From Ectobius pallidus (Eukaryota > Arthropoda > Insecta > Blattodea > Ectobiidae): DNA of 64,000 bases. Location: the NCBI GenBank assembly GCA_964059195.1, contig CAXKWD010000007.1:21897023-21961022 (forward strand), read 5' to 3'. The notes beneath the pieces were generated by a model, which was not told the DNA's origin, did no database searches, and saw nothing but the letters and a program-made list of their open reading frames with translations. Positions 31,993 through 42,263 of this stretch are shown piece by piece. Position 1 is the first letter of the stretch, and each line of letters opens with the position of its first letter. The translations under genes were made by a program, and so were the position numbers.

Positions 31993-34794
31993 TTAGAGCG
32001 TTGGGGGGTCCTCGATTAAGGCTTTCCACATCCTTCTGTCCTGTGCCATCCTTTTCAATTCTGATTTGCTTTTGGAGATCTTTCTTCCCATTTCCTCTAT
32101 GCAGTCTTCATATGTAGTTCTTGGCCTTCCTCTTGAGCGACCTCCTATCGGCCTTGCTTCCATGAATTGTCGTGGCTTCCTGTTTTCCTCCATCCTTGTA
32201 ACGTGTCCAAACCATCTTAACTGTCTTTGGGCCAGGCGTTTTTCTACTGGGGGTTGGTGAAGTCCTTCCCTTATTATTTGATTCCGAACTAAGTCACGTC
32301 TTGTTTTCCCCGCGATTCGTCTTAAGCATTTCATTTCTGCTGCAGTTACTCTTCCTATTTCTTCCCCTCTTACTGGCCAGCTTTCACTTCCATATAGTAA
32401 TACTGGTTCCATTACTGTTCGGTATATTTTAAGTTTTGTTTCTGTCGTCAATTCTGATTTTCCAAAGATTGTTTGATTTAACTGATAATATATATTATTA
32501 CATCTGCGGACCCTATTTAAGACTTCATGTTTTATTTTCCCGTTTTGATGAATTATTGTACCCAGGTATTCATAATTTCTTACCTGTTCGAGTTGTACCC
32601 CATTACATTGGATGTTTAGTTGTCCTACTGTTTCATCTGTCCTGGCCACCTGCATCACCTTGCTTTTCTCTACATTTATCTGCATTCCCTTTTCCTTCAG
32701 GTTTTCCGTCCACTCCATTACAGCCTGCTGTAATTTTGTTTCCGTATCTGCTATTAACACTATATCGTCTGCATATATGAGTGCTTGGCACTGTATTGGT
32801 TTCATCTTCCAGTTTCCAATTATTGTTCTATTTGTTCTTCTCTTACATACCTTAAGTACTTCATCCATTAACACTATAAACAGTAATGGGCTTAGACTAT
32901 CCCCTTGTTTTACCCCTATTTCCATTTTAAATGTTTCCGATTTTCTTCCTTCCAATCTGACAACTCCTTCTACTTGTTCATACATTGCTTTAATCAACTT
33001 CTGAAGTTTTGAGCTGACTTTCCGTTTCCTTAGTATTTCCCATATCTCTTCCCTAGGTACACTATCAAATGCTGCCTTCAGATCCAAAAACGCCAAATTA
33101 ATTGTTTTCCCTCTTGACGTTACTTTCTCGCATATAGTTCTTAATATGTAGATCCAATCTTGCGTTTGTCTTCCTGGCCTAAATGCCGCCTGTTCTTCTT
33201 CTAGTTTCTCTTCTATCTGCCTTCTCAGTTTCATTTCCAATATTCTGGTAAATATTTTAGATATTACCGATGTAAGACATACTGCTCTATAGTTATCACA
33301 CTTTGCCGAATCGCCTTTCTTATATATGGGCACTATGATGTTTCTTCTCCAATCTTCCGGAATCCGTTCTTCTTTCCATATACATTTGAAAAGGTCTGTC
33401 ATATGTCTTATTACTGCTTTTCCTCCTATTTTTATGAGTTCTGGTGTTATTTCATCTTCCCCGGCTGCCTTTCCATTTCTCATCCTTTGAGTTGCTATTT
33501 CCACATCTATTTCATCTACTTCTTCTCTATCCATCTCTTCCTCTTCTGTTTGGTTTGTGCTATTTCTATCATTTCTACCATTCCCTCGTCCTTCTTCTCT
33601 CTCTTTAAATTTTTCCTCATAATGCGCTCTCCAGGTTTCTAATATTCCCTCTATATTTGTTTGTAATTCCCCATCTTCATTTCTTACATTCTTTATTCTT
33701 TTCCCTCCTTTACCTCTTAAATTTCTTATTGTGATCCAAAAATTTTTCTGATTTTCCTGGAAGCTATTTTCTACTTCCTTCCCAAATTCTTCCCAACTTA
33801 TTTTCTTTGCCTCTGCAACTATTCTTTTCACTTCATTTCTTTTAGCCTTGTATTTTTCTAGGTCTCGTCTTGTGCCTGTATTAATATAGCGTTTCCAAGC
33901 GGCTTTTTTCTCTTTGACTGCATTTTTCACTTCCTCATTCCACCATCTTGTACATTTCTTATTTGTTCCTACCTTTTTCTTTCCACAAATTTCCTCACTT
34001 GTCTCCTTTATTATTGTCTTGAACAGCTGCCATTTTGTTTCAACGTTCTCTTCCATCCTCAATGGTGTTTCTTCATATCTTTGTGCTAGTCTTCTTTGGT
34101 ACTCCTCTTTTTTTCCCTCTTTTTGTAATTCCTCGTACTTTATCCTCTCGTGATAGTTCTTTTTCTGTTTCCGAGGCTTTCTTAATCTGGTCTCTGCCAC
34201 TAGTAATTTGTGATCCGTATTTATTTCTGCTCCTCGTATCACTTTTATGTCTCTTATGCTTTTATGATTTTCTTTCTGGTATATAATGTAATCTATTATA
34301 CTGTTTACATTCCTTCCATCTCCTTCAAATGTTATTTTGTGTATATTTTTATGGTTGAAGAACGTATTCCCCACCAGTAATCTGTTTTGAACACAAAAGT
34401 CTAGTAGCCTTCTTCCATTCCCATTGATTGTATTCTCCCCATTGTATCTTCCCATTACTCCGTGTCCCAATCTATAGTCATTTCCAACTCGTGCATTGAA
34501 ATCTCCTATTATCATTATCTGATTTTGCTTTATTTCTGCTTTTTCTACCTCCTGTTGGAGTATCAAATAGAATTGTTCTTTTTCTTGTTGGATGTCATCT
34601 TCTGTGGGTGCATACACTTGGATAATACTTATTCTTTGTTCTAATTCGATTTCTATGGAGATGATCCTAGAATTTACTGCCGACCAGTTTATTACTTTCC
34701 TGTCTATTCTTTCAGAGAGTATTATTCCCACTCCTTCTTTTGCTCTTTCTCCTCTCGGAACCCCTGAGTATCTAAGCACATAACCTTTGTCCAA
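31993..34794 (-). CDS. LINE ORF2: endonuclease plus reverse transcriptase, 5' end damaged
   Basis: About 933 codons are open. The endonuclease part has IGDFNARVG (residues 96-104) and the SDH-type NTDHKLLVA (192-200). The reverse transcriptase has NYRAVCLTSVISKIF (501-515), AAFRPGRQTQDW (536-547) and AFLDLKAAFDSVP (568-580). Next come GVKQGDSLSPLLF (627-639) and the catalytic YADDIVLIAD (674-683), then YEYLG (741-745). The tail has LRWFGHVTRMEE (859-870) and GGRSRGRPRTTYEDCIEEM (884-902), typical of RTE/CR1-like LINEs. The protein nicks target DNA and copies the RNA in place. The first codon of the open stretch here is TTG; the real N-terminus lies upstream (34795-34960) but is cut off by a stop and a frame change, so an intact protein is not made. 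The last base of the frame is 34815, after an upstream TGA. Confidence 0.93.
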   Translation of the reverse strand: MDKGYVLRYSGVPRGERAKEGVGIILSERIDRKVINWSAVNSRIISIEIELEQRISIIQVYAPTEDDIQQEKEQFYLILQQEVEKAEIKQNQIMIIGDFNARVGNDYRLGHGVMGRYNGENTINGNGRRLLDFCVQNRLLVGNTFFNHKNIHKITFEGDGRNVNSIIDYIIYQKENHKSIRDIKVIRGAEINTDHKLLVAETRLRKPRKQKKNYHERIKYEELQKEGKKEEYQRRLAQRYEETPLRMEENVETKWQLFKTIIKETSEEICGKKKVGTNKKCTRWWNEEVKNAVKEKKAAWKRYINTGTRRDLEKYKAKRNEVKRIVAEAKKISWEEFGKEVENSFQENQKNFWITIRNLRGKGGKRIKNVRNEDGELQTNIEGILETWRAHYEEKFKEREEGRGNGRNDRNSTNQTEEEEMDREEVDEIDVEIATQRMRNGKAAGEDEITPELIKIGGKAVIRHMTDLFKCIWKEERIPEDWRRNIIVPIYKKGDSAKCDNYRAVCLTSVISKIFTRILEMKLRRQIEEKLEEEQAAFRPGRQTQDWIYILRTICEKVTSRGKTINLAFLDLKAAFDSVPREEIWEILRKRKVSSKLQKLIKAMYEQVEGVVRLEGRKSETFKMEIGVKQGDSLSPLLFIVLMDEVLKVCKRRTNRTIIGNWKMKPIQCQALIYADDIVLIADTETKLQQAVMEWTENLKEKGMQINVEKSKVMQVARTDETVGQLNIQCNGVQLEQVRNYEYLGTIIHQNGKIKHEVLNRVRRCNNIYYQLNQTIFGKSELTTETKLKIYRTVMEPVLLYGSESWPVRGEEIGRVTAAEMKCLRRIAGKTRRDLVRNQIIREGLHQPPVEKRLAQRQLRWFGHVTRMEENRKPRQFMEARPIGGRSRGRPRTTYEDCIEEMGRKISKSKSELKRMAQDRRMWKALIEDPPTL

Positions 34795-34960
34795 AATCTT
34801 TTCTCCACTTGTTCTCTATTTCACTTCACTTATTCCTAAGATCTCCATTTTGTACTTTTCCATCTCCTCCACTATCTCAACCTCTTTCCCATTTATTGTT
34901 TTAATGTTCCATGTTCCTAATCGTATTTCCTGATTCTTGCTATGTCGTCTCCATTGTGTC
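34795..34960 (-). pseudogene. Displaced 5' part of the LINE endonuclease
   Basis: The minus strand upstream of the open frame reads EIRLGTWNIKTINGKEVEIV, then EKYKMEILGISEVK, TAG (34818-34820) and RTSGEK. LGTWN and the E of SEVK are the first two conserved endonuclease motifs. The stop falls where a Trp is usual (EVKW). The frame then disagrees with the downstream ORF by one base around a run of six A (34799-34804). Either lesion alone would silence the element. The homopolymer could also be a sequencing or assembly error. Confidence 0.85.
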
Positions 34961-35482
34961 TTTCCTATTCCGAGGCCCTCTATATTTCTCTGAATCCTGT
35001 CTACTCTGCGTGGGGGATTAGCCCAACGGCAGAGACCCGGTGGTTGGACCTCTTAGCCTCCGGAGTCATTGCTAGATTTTCTCTCGGGGTTTTCTCCCCA
35101 AGCCTTTACAGAGCCAACTGTTAACTACAAGGCAGCAGTGCTGATTTTGGTCTGCCCCGGGTATTTTATTTCCCCGGTACCCACCATATCTGGTGAGCTT
35201 TCCCCTATCCGCCACCTGGGGAGGCACCCGATGGGAGATCAGCAACTCCACACGGGCAAATCAATTCTCATGACAACATATTGTTTTACAGTGTCCATAT
35301 ACGGCTTTGGAAGTTGCAATTCACATAGCGTTGACAAATAATACTACCCACATATTCCTGATATATGCTTATTAAACTAGACCTTTGTTGTTCCGTAAGC
35401 ACTGCTTAATTAATCGATCTGGAGCTTAACTCGGAAATCGATTAAAAAAATAACTTATTTTTGCATGTCATAATTTCAATTT

Positions 35483-35948
35483 GTCCACCGCTGTGGCTCA
35501 AGGGATGCGTTCGCTCCTCTCACGAAGCGGGCCCGGGTTCGATTCCTGTTCGGGACAAGTTACCTAGGTGAGGTTTTTTCCGGGGTTTTCCCTCACCTGT
35601 GAAACAAATGTCAGGTAGGCCTAACTTTAGGCCCTTGTGGTCCCCGGATATAATCTGGCCGTCATCATCTTCATCCCATCCTCGTCTTGTACGGAGTGAG
35701 TGCGTGTGTGAATGGTGTGTCTCGTCCTATGTGTTCGTTTTGTCTTGGAGTTGGCCCCGGCATTGGGCTGATCACTCATCCGGGGAGGCCTTCCATGTTC
35801 TTGTCTGGTCAAAAAAGTATGTCTGTGTTGTAATCCATAGGTCATTCCTCTCCCGACAGGTCGCGGCCCGGTAATGCCCGGGCGGGGCGGGCCGGGCCGC
35901 ATAAATGTCCCTATAAGGAAGAGGTAAAACTACGAAAGAGAGAAAAAA
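35483..35948 (+). repeat. SINE-1 copy inside TIR element A
   Basis: It starts GTCCACCGCTGTGGCTCAAG, with box B GGGTTCGATTCC, the body GGCATTGGGCTGATCACTC, CTCCCGACAGGTCGCGGCCC and an AGAGAGAAAA tail. The flanks (ATAATTTCAATTT and ATCATTTAAATT) look like a decayed target duplication. It carries a TAGGCCTA (35616) absent from the 28829 copy. Confidence 0.88.
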
Positions 35949-36239
35949 GATCATTTAAATTATCACTGATTAAACAAAACATTCTGACACTTTGTTACAT
36001 CAGTTTACCTGATTTTATTAGGTTCTCCAATCGAAGAATAGCCTATGCCTCTATACGCCACTCACTACCTTTCATTTATTTTCATTCAGAACTACAGTTC
36101 CTCTAAATTATTCTTATCTACCTACTCTTCCTGCAGTTTTGCCTTGGTCATCTTCTTATCGTGTTGAGCAATATTATATTGTAGCCTACAAAATAAAAAT
36201 TTGCCCATAGCGATTGAAAGGCTTAAACGGAAACGAGTC

Positions 36240-36417
36240 GCTGTGGGTGAGTTGGTAGCGCGCCTTCCTTCCACTCCGGCGGCCCGGGTTCGATTCCCGG
36301 CCGGGTCGGGGATTTTTCAGTAGTGAAAAGCCCCTTTCCCGGGTTCAGGACTGGGTGTTTGTCAGTAGGTTAAGTCTTAGGTTAAGATAATGCACATTGT
36401 GCGCGATTCCTTAATTA
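36240..36417 (+). repeat. SINE-4 with perfect 17-bp target duplication
   Basis: GCTGTGGGTGAGTTGGTAGC (box A) is followed by CCCGGGTTCGATTCCCGG (box B). A short body ends GCGCGATTCCTTAATTA. TTAAACGGAAACGAGTC is present at 36223-36239 and 36418-36434. It is not a tRNA gene, because the acceptor arms do not pair. At about 178 bp it is a compact SINE, and the unblemished duplication implies a young insertion. Confidence 0.92.
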
Positions 36418-37039
36418 TTAAACGGAAACGAGTCCAAAGTTGCGATTCTCACCTCATCACTTTATCACTGATAATGGACTATGTATTTTAGTCACTCAAA
36501 GTTGTGCTTACTGCGTGAAGTCAGACGTTTTTAATGTTCGGTTCGTGCATTTTATATTACCCAAGTGCATATTTCATATTTAAATTAATGTTCGTCATTA
36601 TTAGCCACCAGTCATCAAATGCGAATACTGCTTTCACAGGTTAAAGGTTATTTGTTACAAGAATTTGTTAGCACACGAAGTGAAGGTCTACATTAATATA
36701 TGATTAAAGATATTACTTCAATAGTGCTTATACACAGTACTATAGTTTTCATAGTGTCCAAACTCATGCATTGTAAATTACGTATGCCTGGCTATCTATA
36801 TGATTAAATCACTCTTTGAATCCCTAGAAATCTTGTTAGGAAAAAGGATATTCTATAAGTTACTGAAATACCTTAGAAGAGGGAAAGTTTAATTACACGT
36901 CATATAGAGAGTATGGATTCTCTTGAGCATTTGAAAACATGATGCTGGTTAAGAATCCAAGTTTAAACTATTGTCTTTGGGGGACTGATGACTGGTATAT
37001 TAAACAATATTAACTAACTAAAGCACCTTACATAATATC

Positions 37040-37215
37040 CTTTCATAAATCACCTCACCTGAACATGCGATGACCGGTCATGGAAACCACCATTAACGGC
37101 CGTGGGTGGCGGCATGCTGACCACATGCCCCCAATTCTGCTATCTGCCTATTGTAGATGACGCAGCGGTCGGGTGGTAGGCATTGTCCCTTCAGAGATGT
37201 AGCGCCACGGAGGAG
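37040..37215 (+). repeat. SINE-5 fragment (3' part)
   Basis: It shares CATGCTGACCACATGCCCCC, GATGACGCAGCGGTCGGGTG and CCCTTCAGAGATGTAGCGCC with the 3' half of the copy at 27056. The tRNA head is missing. Confidence 0.7.
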
Positions 37216-37471
37216 AGAACATGTGATGAGGAGGCCTACTTAGTAATAAATGAATTTCATGTCCTTACAGGATGCATAATGATTTATTTTTAGTGCATGC
37301 TCTTTAAAACAGCTGCTTGTCGGATCTAGGCGACCTAATCCGCTAAAATTGCATAAAAGTGCATTTAAAATGTAATTTTATCGCTAAAGTCGTCACGGCA
37401 ATCTATAAACAAAATCTAGATAGCATCTATCAGTCACACTAACTTTAACTTACGGTAGATTTAAGCACATA

Positions 37472-37746
37472 AGTAAGTAAAGTAAGTGTTCCCTATTACA
37501 GGCCTGGAGGCCCAGAGGGTTCCAGGAGGTTGAGGCTCCCAGATTTTTAGACACCGGCACATGAAGGTGGTAAGGTTGTCAGCCTTACGCACCGGCCGCC
37601 TTTACCCCAGGATTGCTCCTGGTACTCATTTCTGTTAGAGGCTGAGTCGACCCCAGGGCCACAGTGCCACCAGAAGGATTAAGCCAATTGAAAAACTCCG
37701 ACCTCATCGGGGATCGAACCCGCGACCTTCTGGTTTGTAGCGCAGC
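37472..37746 (-). repeat. SINE-3 with perfect 14-bp target duplication
   Basis: GATTTAAGCACATA flanks it (37458-37471 and 37747-37760). On the minus strand it holds box B GGGTTCGATCCCCGATGAGG, the body GGCTTAATCCTTCTGGTGGC and the tail CTTACTTTACTTACTT. The 5' head (box A) is truncated at CGCTGC, unlike the copy at 8560. The duplication despite truncation supports LINE-type insertion. Confidence 0.9.
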
Positions 37747-37889
37747 GATTTAAGCACATACTTGATCATAAAGACAACAAATTTAAGCCAGTATGTTTCT
37801 TTATGATAATCAGAAACTTTACCAGGATTTTTCGCATAATACGGTAGCCTATTTCATCATATAGGCTAACAACAAATATAAGTCAACAA

Positions 37890-37985
37890 TGGAATGATAA
37901 TTCTTTCACACTGGCCGTGATCCCGATCCTGATGATCGTGGTTCAAATCCCGGCTATGGCATTGAATTTTTCATTCTGACTTCAC
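37890..37985 (+). repeat. tRNA-like SINE fragment
   Basis: ACACTGGCCGTGATCCCGAT and box B GTGGTTCAAATCCCGGC lead into GGCATTGAATTTTTC. The preceding GGAATGATAATTCTTTCACA also occurs at 52230, where the rest is rearranged. Confidence 0.55.
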
Positions 37986-38533
37986 CTTTCCATAAGCAAA
38001 CAACTTTTCACATCTTGGTTCACAAGAGAACCATTGCTTACAATAGATGCGCCAGCATTTAATTCCAATAATATTATTCTTTCTCATAACTTACTGCTGC
38101 CGTGATTTTACTGGCAGCAGCTCCAATTCAATGTTTCTGGCTTGGATTGAAATTCCCTCGGGATTATCACTCATGTTTTCACAAGCTTTTCATAAATACT
38201 AGTTCGTATTCTTTATTGTTTACAAACAAGCGACTCATACTTTATGCTCGTATACCGCATTTCGTATTGGCATGATTCATTGTTGTTCTGTGAGAATATG
38301 ACGTTAACAAATGGCTGACTATACCTTCCATTATAATTAAGTATACAGTGTTTTTTATTTTATTTCTTATAATATAGAGAGTATTTACTAAAAAGTATTG
38401 TATGCACCCCGTACGCAAAAACTTTTCGGACTCATCCAGTATTTACTTATATATATATAGCGGTATATATAACTATATAACTTACTACGATCGTCCGCTA
38501 AAGCTTTATTTTGCGTACTTACACATAAATAGC
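37986..38533. other. No gene seen
   Basis: A+T-rich sequence with a (TA)n run at about 38450. No coding signal. Confidence 0.5.
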
Positions 38534-38535
38534 TA

Positions 38536-39624
38536 CAGTGTGTCCCACGCAAGAGTTGGCCAATGACGCGGGTTCCTGCGGCGCGGCGGGCACAGCTCCA
38601 ACTCCCGAGCGATCGGGTGAAATATCTACGCTAATGAAGCCGCGATCGGTGTTATGATTCAGGTTCTCACACTTACAGTTAAAATTACAATGAAAATAAA
38701 CACGTACCTCATCACAAGAGATGCTGGAAATGTTCTTCTCTTGCATCCACAAAATACCGGCACCTTTTTAGGAAATTTTCTTTCACGCGCGTAAGTTCAG
38801 CTTCCGAGACAGAGTTCATTTCTCTTGTGATAGGCCTATGTGATATTGTCTTTAAGTTCTTCTAACAGTATGTGAATATCATTTATGGAGAAACTTGAAA
38901 AGTAAAAGTAACAGGTCAACTTCCCGTACATTATAAAGCAAACGGGTGAAATATCTACGCTAATAAAGCCCGCTGATGGTGTAATGGTTCAGGTTCTCAC
39001 AAAGAAAAACACATGTGATTTATCTGCATGTGTCAAGTGTACATTTGTTGTTACAATGCCACGACATAGGCCTACGTATACAATAGAACAAAGTATATTT
39101 ATGTACGATTCGTATTTGATTACATCATCTTGCAAGGACGGAAGACGTCGGTTGTTAGCAAAATTCCCAGGTGTACGTCCTCCAAGCAGAGAAGCCGTGC
39201 GAAAACTTGTAAGTAAACTTCGGGAAACGGGTTCGATTCTTTATAGGAAACGAGGGATCAAGCGGTGCGTATTTACTGAAGAGAAATTAGATCAAACCGC
39301 CCATACATTAGAAGAACTTAAAGACAATATCAGAAGAGAAATTAATTCTATCTCGGAAGCTGAACTTACGCGCGTGAAAGAAAATTTCTTAAAAAGGTTC
39401 CAGTGTTGTATGGATGCAAGAGGAGAACATTTCCAACATCTCTTATGATGAGGTACGTGGTTATTTTCATTGTAATTCCAACTGTAAATGTGAGAACCTG
39501 AATCATAACGCCATTAGCGGCTTTATTAGCGTAGATATTTCACCCGCTCGCTCGGGAGTTAGAGCTGTAGTCGGCGCGACGCAGAAACCCGCATGATTGG
39601 CCAACTCTTGCGTGGGACACACTG
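38536..39624. mobile_element. Foldback-like Tc1/mariner-type element with about 330-bp inverted arms
   Basis: The outer ends CAGTGTGTCCCACGCAAGAG and its reverse complement CTCTTGCGTGGGACACACTG are exact, each next to TA (38534-38535 and 39625-39626). The left arm, 38536-38870, is an inverted copy of the right arm, about 39300-39624. The right arm holds the transposase C-terminal coding end. A second 5'-end-like block (CGGGTGAAATATCTACGCTA, at 38613 and again at 38944) shows that the left arm was pasted onto a normal left end. The middle keeps a small ORF (39056-39448). Confidence 0.85.
39056..39448 (+). CDS. Truncated transposase: N-terminal HTH-like segment fused to the C-terminal tail
   Basis: The 130-codon open frame starts at ATG 39056 (MPRHRPTYTIEQSIFMYDSY). 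It continues with an arrangement seen in insect transposon helix-turn-helix (DUF4817-like) domains: RPPSREAVRKLVSKLRETGS (about 44-63), then a basic RKRGIK. It then jumps to LEELKDNIRREINSISEAEL and VKENFLKRFQCCMDARGEHF, ending QHLL. That is the usual last segment of mariner/IS630-type transposases (NFxRR...GxHFEHLL). The DDE catalytic core between the two parts is missing, so it cannot cut DNA. It may still bind element ends; that is inference. The open frame extends upstream to 38984 without another ATG. It lies inside the foldback element 38536-39624. Confidence 0.7.
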   Translation: MPRHRPTYTIEQSIFMYDSYLITSSCKDGRRRLLAKFPGVRPPSREAVRKLVSKLRETGSILYRKRGIKRCVFTEEKLDQTAHTLEELKDNIRREINSISEAELTRVKENFLKRFQCCMDARGEHFQHLL

Positions 39625-39626
39625 TA

Positions 39627-42263
39627 TTAATAACGCTCTTGCTTATATTGACAACCTTTTAACCTGATATACAGGACCACTTCATCATACAAATAAAATG
39701 CTGATATACTGTTGCTTGCAATTACCGTACATTGCATAATTATTGGTATGAAACTTTTGCATTTATATAAACCAACGTTTATATACAGGCTTTGATTTAC
39801 AGTCAAGATTAAAAATCGTGTAGTTTAATTCAGTATAGGCTACAACGCCATAAGTAATAAAATCTGAAGAAAAAAACTTATAATTACAAGATTACAAAAA
39901 AATACCCCTATACCACAAAAGTAGAGAGAAAAATGTTTATGTTTAATAATCTAAATAACATTTTTGTAGTCAAACTAGTCTATTAGAATCCTGCACATCC
40001 TCAACAACTTATAGGCGAAACTAAACGTTTACGAAGGACTGAACGTATAATTTCGAAATGTATCTCAAAACGTCAATTTAACAATAATGAGCCAAATCCA
40101 GCGATTTTGATACTTCAAAGAAAAATGTACTTTTAAGCTATATTTTTGACTCTATGAGTTAACCCAAACGGGTTAGTTTTTGGTATTCATGGCGTTGTAT
40201 ACTAGATTACTATACAATAATTTGTTTTACTCTCGACTGTATGATTTATCATAGCTGCTGTATAACATAAACTCAAGAGTGTTATACTATTTACGTATTG
40301 TAAAGCAACAGTATATGGACATTTTATTTGTATAAGGAAGTAATTTTTGGTAAGAGTAACAAGGTTGCAAAAGTAAAATATATTATTGCATAGCAGTGTC
40401 TGACATAACCATATATTTTAGTCATCTGAGCATTAAAAAATAAATTCCATTTCTGCGTATCTCAAACATTTTTATGGTTTCATGCCTGAAATTATAAAAT
40501 CATTTGATACAATTCGTCCGTCAATTCGCCTCTAGATTACAGGGCAGCATCTTATTGTAATCTCTGTTGCCAGTGTAGATCTGGTTTATTTGCTCGCACA
40601 GAAGATTTAGCTGGCTTTTGTAGACCTTCTAGAAATGTTACTAAGCCTTCTTCTTGGCAGTATATTTTGTTTACTGAAAATCAAAGAAACATTGGCTAGG
40701 AACCTAATCCTTTTGTTCACTGGAAGCCATGAAAACTGTCTTCTTTGGACAGAAGGTAAAGAAAAATATACTTTTTGTAGAATATTTAATTTTAAATACT
40801 GCAAGGGGTCTCCGAATTCGATTTCACCAGTGGTTTGACTACATTAAAGTCTAATATCGACGAGGAACAATCGAGGAACTATCCAATTGTTACTGCAAGC
40901 CGTTAAAACGTCCACCATGGTGAAACATTTCGAAACGGCTATAGCTCTATGTTCTATCCAGGTATAAAAATAAGTTCATACAAAATTTCAGCTGTATTTA
41001 GTTGATCAGTTTTTGCGAGAAAGAGTAACAGACAGACTCGAAGAAACCAGTAGATTTCTATATTAGTATAGCTGATCTTGAATCCAACTTCTTCTGTTAG
41101 TCTTTCACCACCCCCAGAGCCCTCGACCATAGGCCATACTCCGGTCCCAACAACTTTTCTGCGTATTTGTTCTATTGCTCCATTTCACGTTCTTGTCTGC
41201 CCTAAATCAATGGGGAAATGTGTGTTGAGCTGGCTGTTTGCTTCAGCACTAATAGAACCATGGGTTTTCGCTATCTTCAGTCATCTGTATAGCTCCAACT
41301 TCTTCTGTATTACCAAATAGGTGCAAAGTTTGCAGCACCTCCTGTACATCCTTACTTGCAGTTACAGATTGTAATTGTCTCACAGGGATTGATCACAGAG
41401 ACTCACACAACTTATGTTACACATGACGTCACTTTTATCGATATCGATTGTATGCGATGATGGATTACAATTCTGATGAATCATTGTTTCACTTGTTGCT
41501 GCAAGTAGAACGCTCCCGTGTTCTTTTAGGGTCTGGTCCGACATACGACTTAGAGATCCAACATGCATGTGCGGTTTCAACATTCAAATTTGCTTTCATT
41601 TTGTTCTTTCCCAATTACTTTTTTGTATCTTCTTCATTTTTAAAATCTATCATTTTGTAATGAAATTTCTCTATTATAACTTCTAAATGCTATCTCTTTA
41701 AATTTACTTCTCTGGATGTTTGCTAATATTATTATACGACATTTTATCAGTTATCTGCTTCTTCTTACACACCTGGCTTTGTTCTCTCTTATAGACATGC
41801 TTGCAATCCCCACGTGTACAAATCCACGCGTGTTGGAATTTCGCCGGTAATAGCCTGAAGCTAACTTACCAAAGAAATATAATTTTCTTTGGTAATCCCA
41901 GGAGAGATTACGAGTTTATCGATATATTTACGAGAACGAAGTTTTTGGTTTCTCACGGCTCGGCTCGACCCGGTGAGTAGTGGGCGAGAGAAGACGATTG
42001 TTGAGTGGCTACCGAATTCAGCGGCTGCTCTGATGTTACAGTAAAATTTACCAAAAAATGTACTAGATCATGCAATAAAACAATACACGTTACTAATTAT
42101 TACTAATAATAATAGTAGGCCAAAGTATCAAAAATAAAATATTAATTCAATAGTACCATATTATAATATTGACAATATTAATGGTTATCAATTTAAAATG
42201 ATTCCTATATGAATAAAGTAAGAAACCTGTTTCTTGGAAGAATTGATCTTATAATAATTATTA
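39627..42263. other. No gene seen over 2.6 kb
   Basis: No supported gene. There is a perfect small palindrome at 41868-41896 (TTACCAAAGAAA, then TTTCTTTGGTAA). CGAGAAAGAGTAACAGACAG near 41018 resembles phrases in other insect repeats. The frames at 40607-40838, 41078-41320 and 41448-41660 have no recognisable domain. Confidence 0.5.

Larger units (their letters stand above)
31954..35255 (-). mobile_element. Near-complete 3.3-kb LINE with perfect 14-bp target duplication
   Basis: GCAAATCAATTCTC flanks the element exactly (31940-31953 and 35256-35269). Read on the minus strand it has a 5' leader of about 300 bp: GTGCCTCCCCAGGTGGCGGA, then CCGGGTCTCTGCCGTTGGGC. A single long ORF with endonuclease and reverse transcriptase follows (coding part ending 31993), then a short 3' end finishing in a (GAA)n tail. 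Only two lesions, both at the start of the ORF, separate it from a complete copy. The clear duplication and open frame suggest recent insertion. It sits inside TIR element A. Confidence 0.95.
31663..36006 (+). mobile_element. TIR element A, interrupted by a LINE and a SINE
   Basis: The left end, AAGTGCCAGAATGCTATTTT, is mirrored by the right end, ACATTCTGACACTTTGTTAC. Removing the LINE (31954-35255, plus one target copy) and the SINE-1 (35483-35948) leaves a roughly 560-bp element. That core matches the uninterrupted copy at 57925-58450 on the other strand, including the TCTG tract and the CATGGGAAGAAGCCTATTGA block (CATGGAAAGAAGCCTTTTGA there). It is non-coding and probably non-autonomous; the superfamily is unknown. 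Confidence 0.75.

Noticed and set aside
32612..34286. Plus-strand hydrophobic-looking frames (for example 33403-33642 and 34035-34286)
   Set aside because: They are antisense to the LINE ORF2; the F/S/L-rich composition reflects its Lys/Glu-rich coding strand.
36240..36320. Functional tRNA gene
   Set aside because: A and B boxes are present, but the acceptor and anticodon arms do not pair, and a 17-bp target duplication marks a SINE. The same reasoning applies to 17024, 17455, 27056 and 37890.
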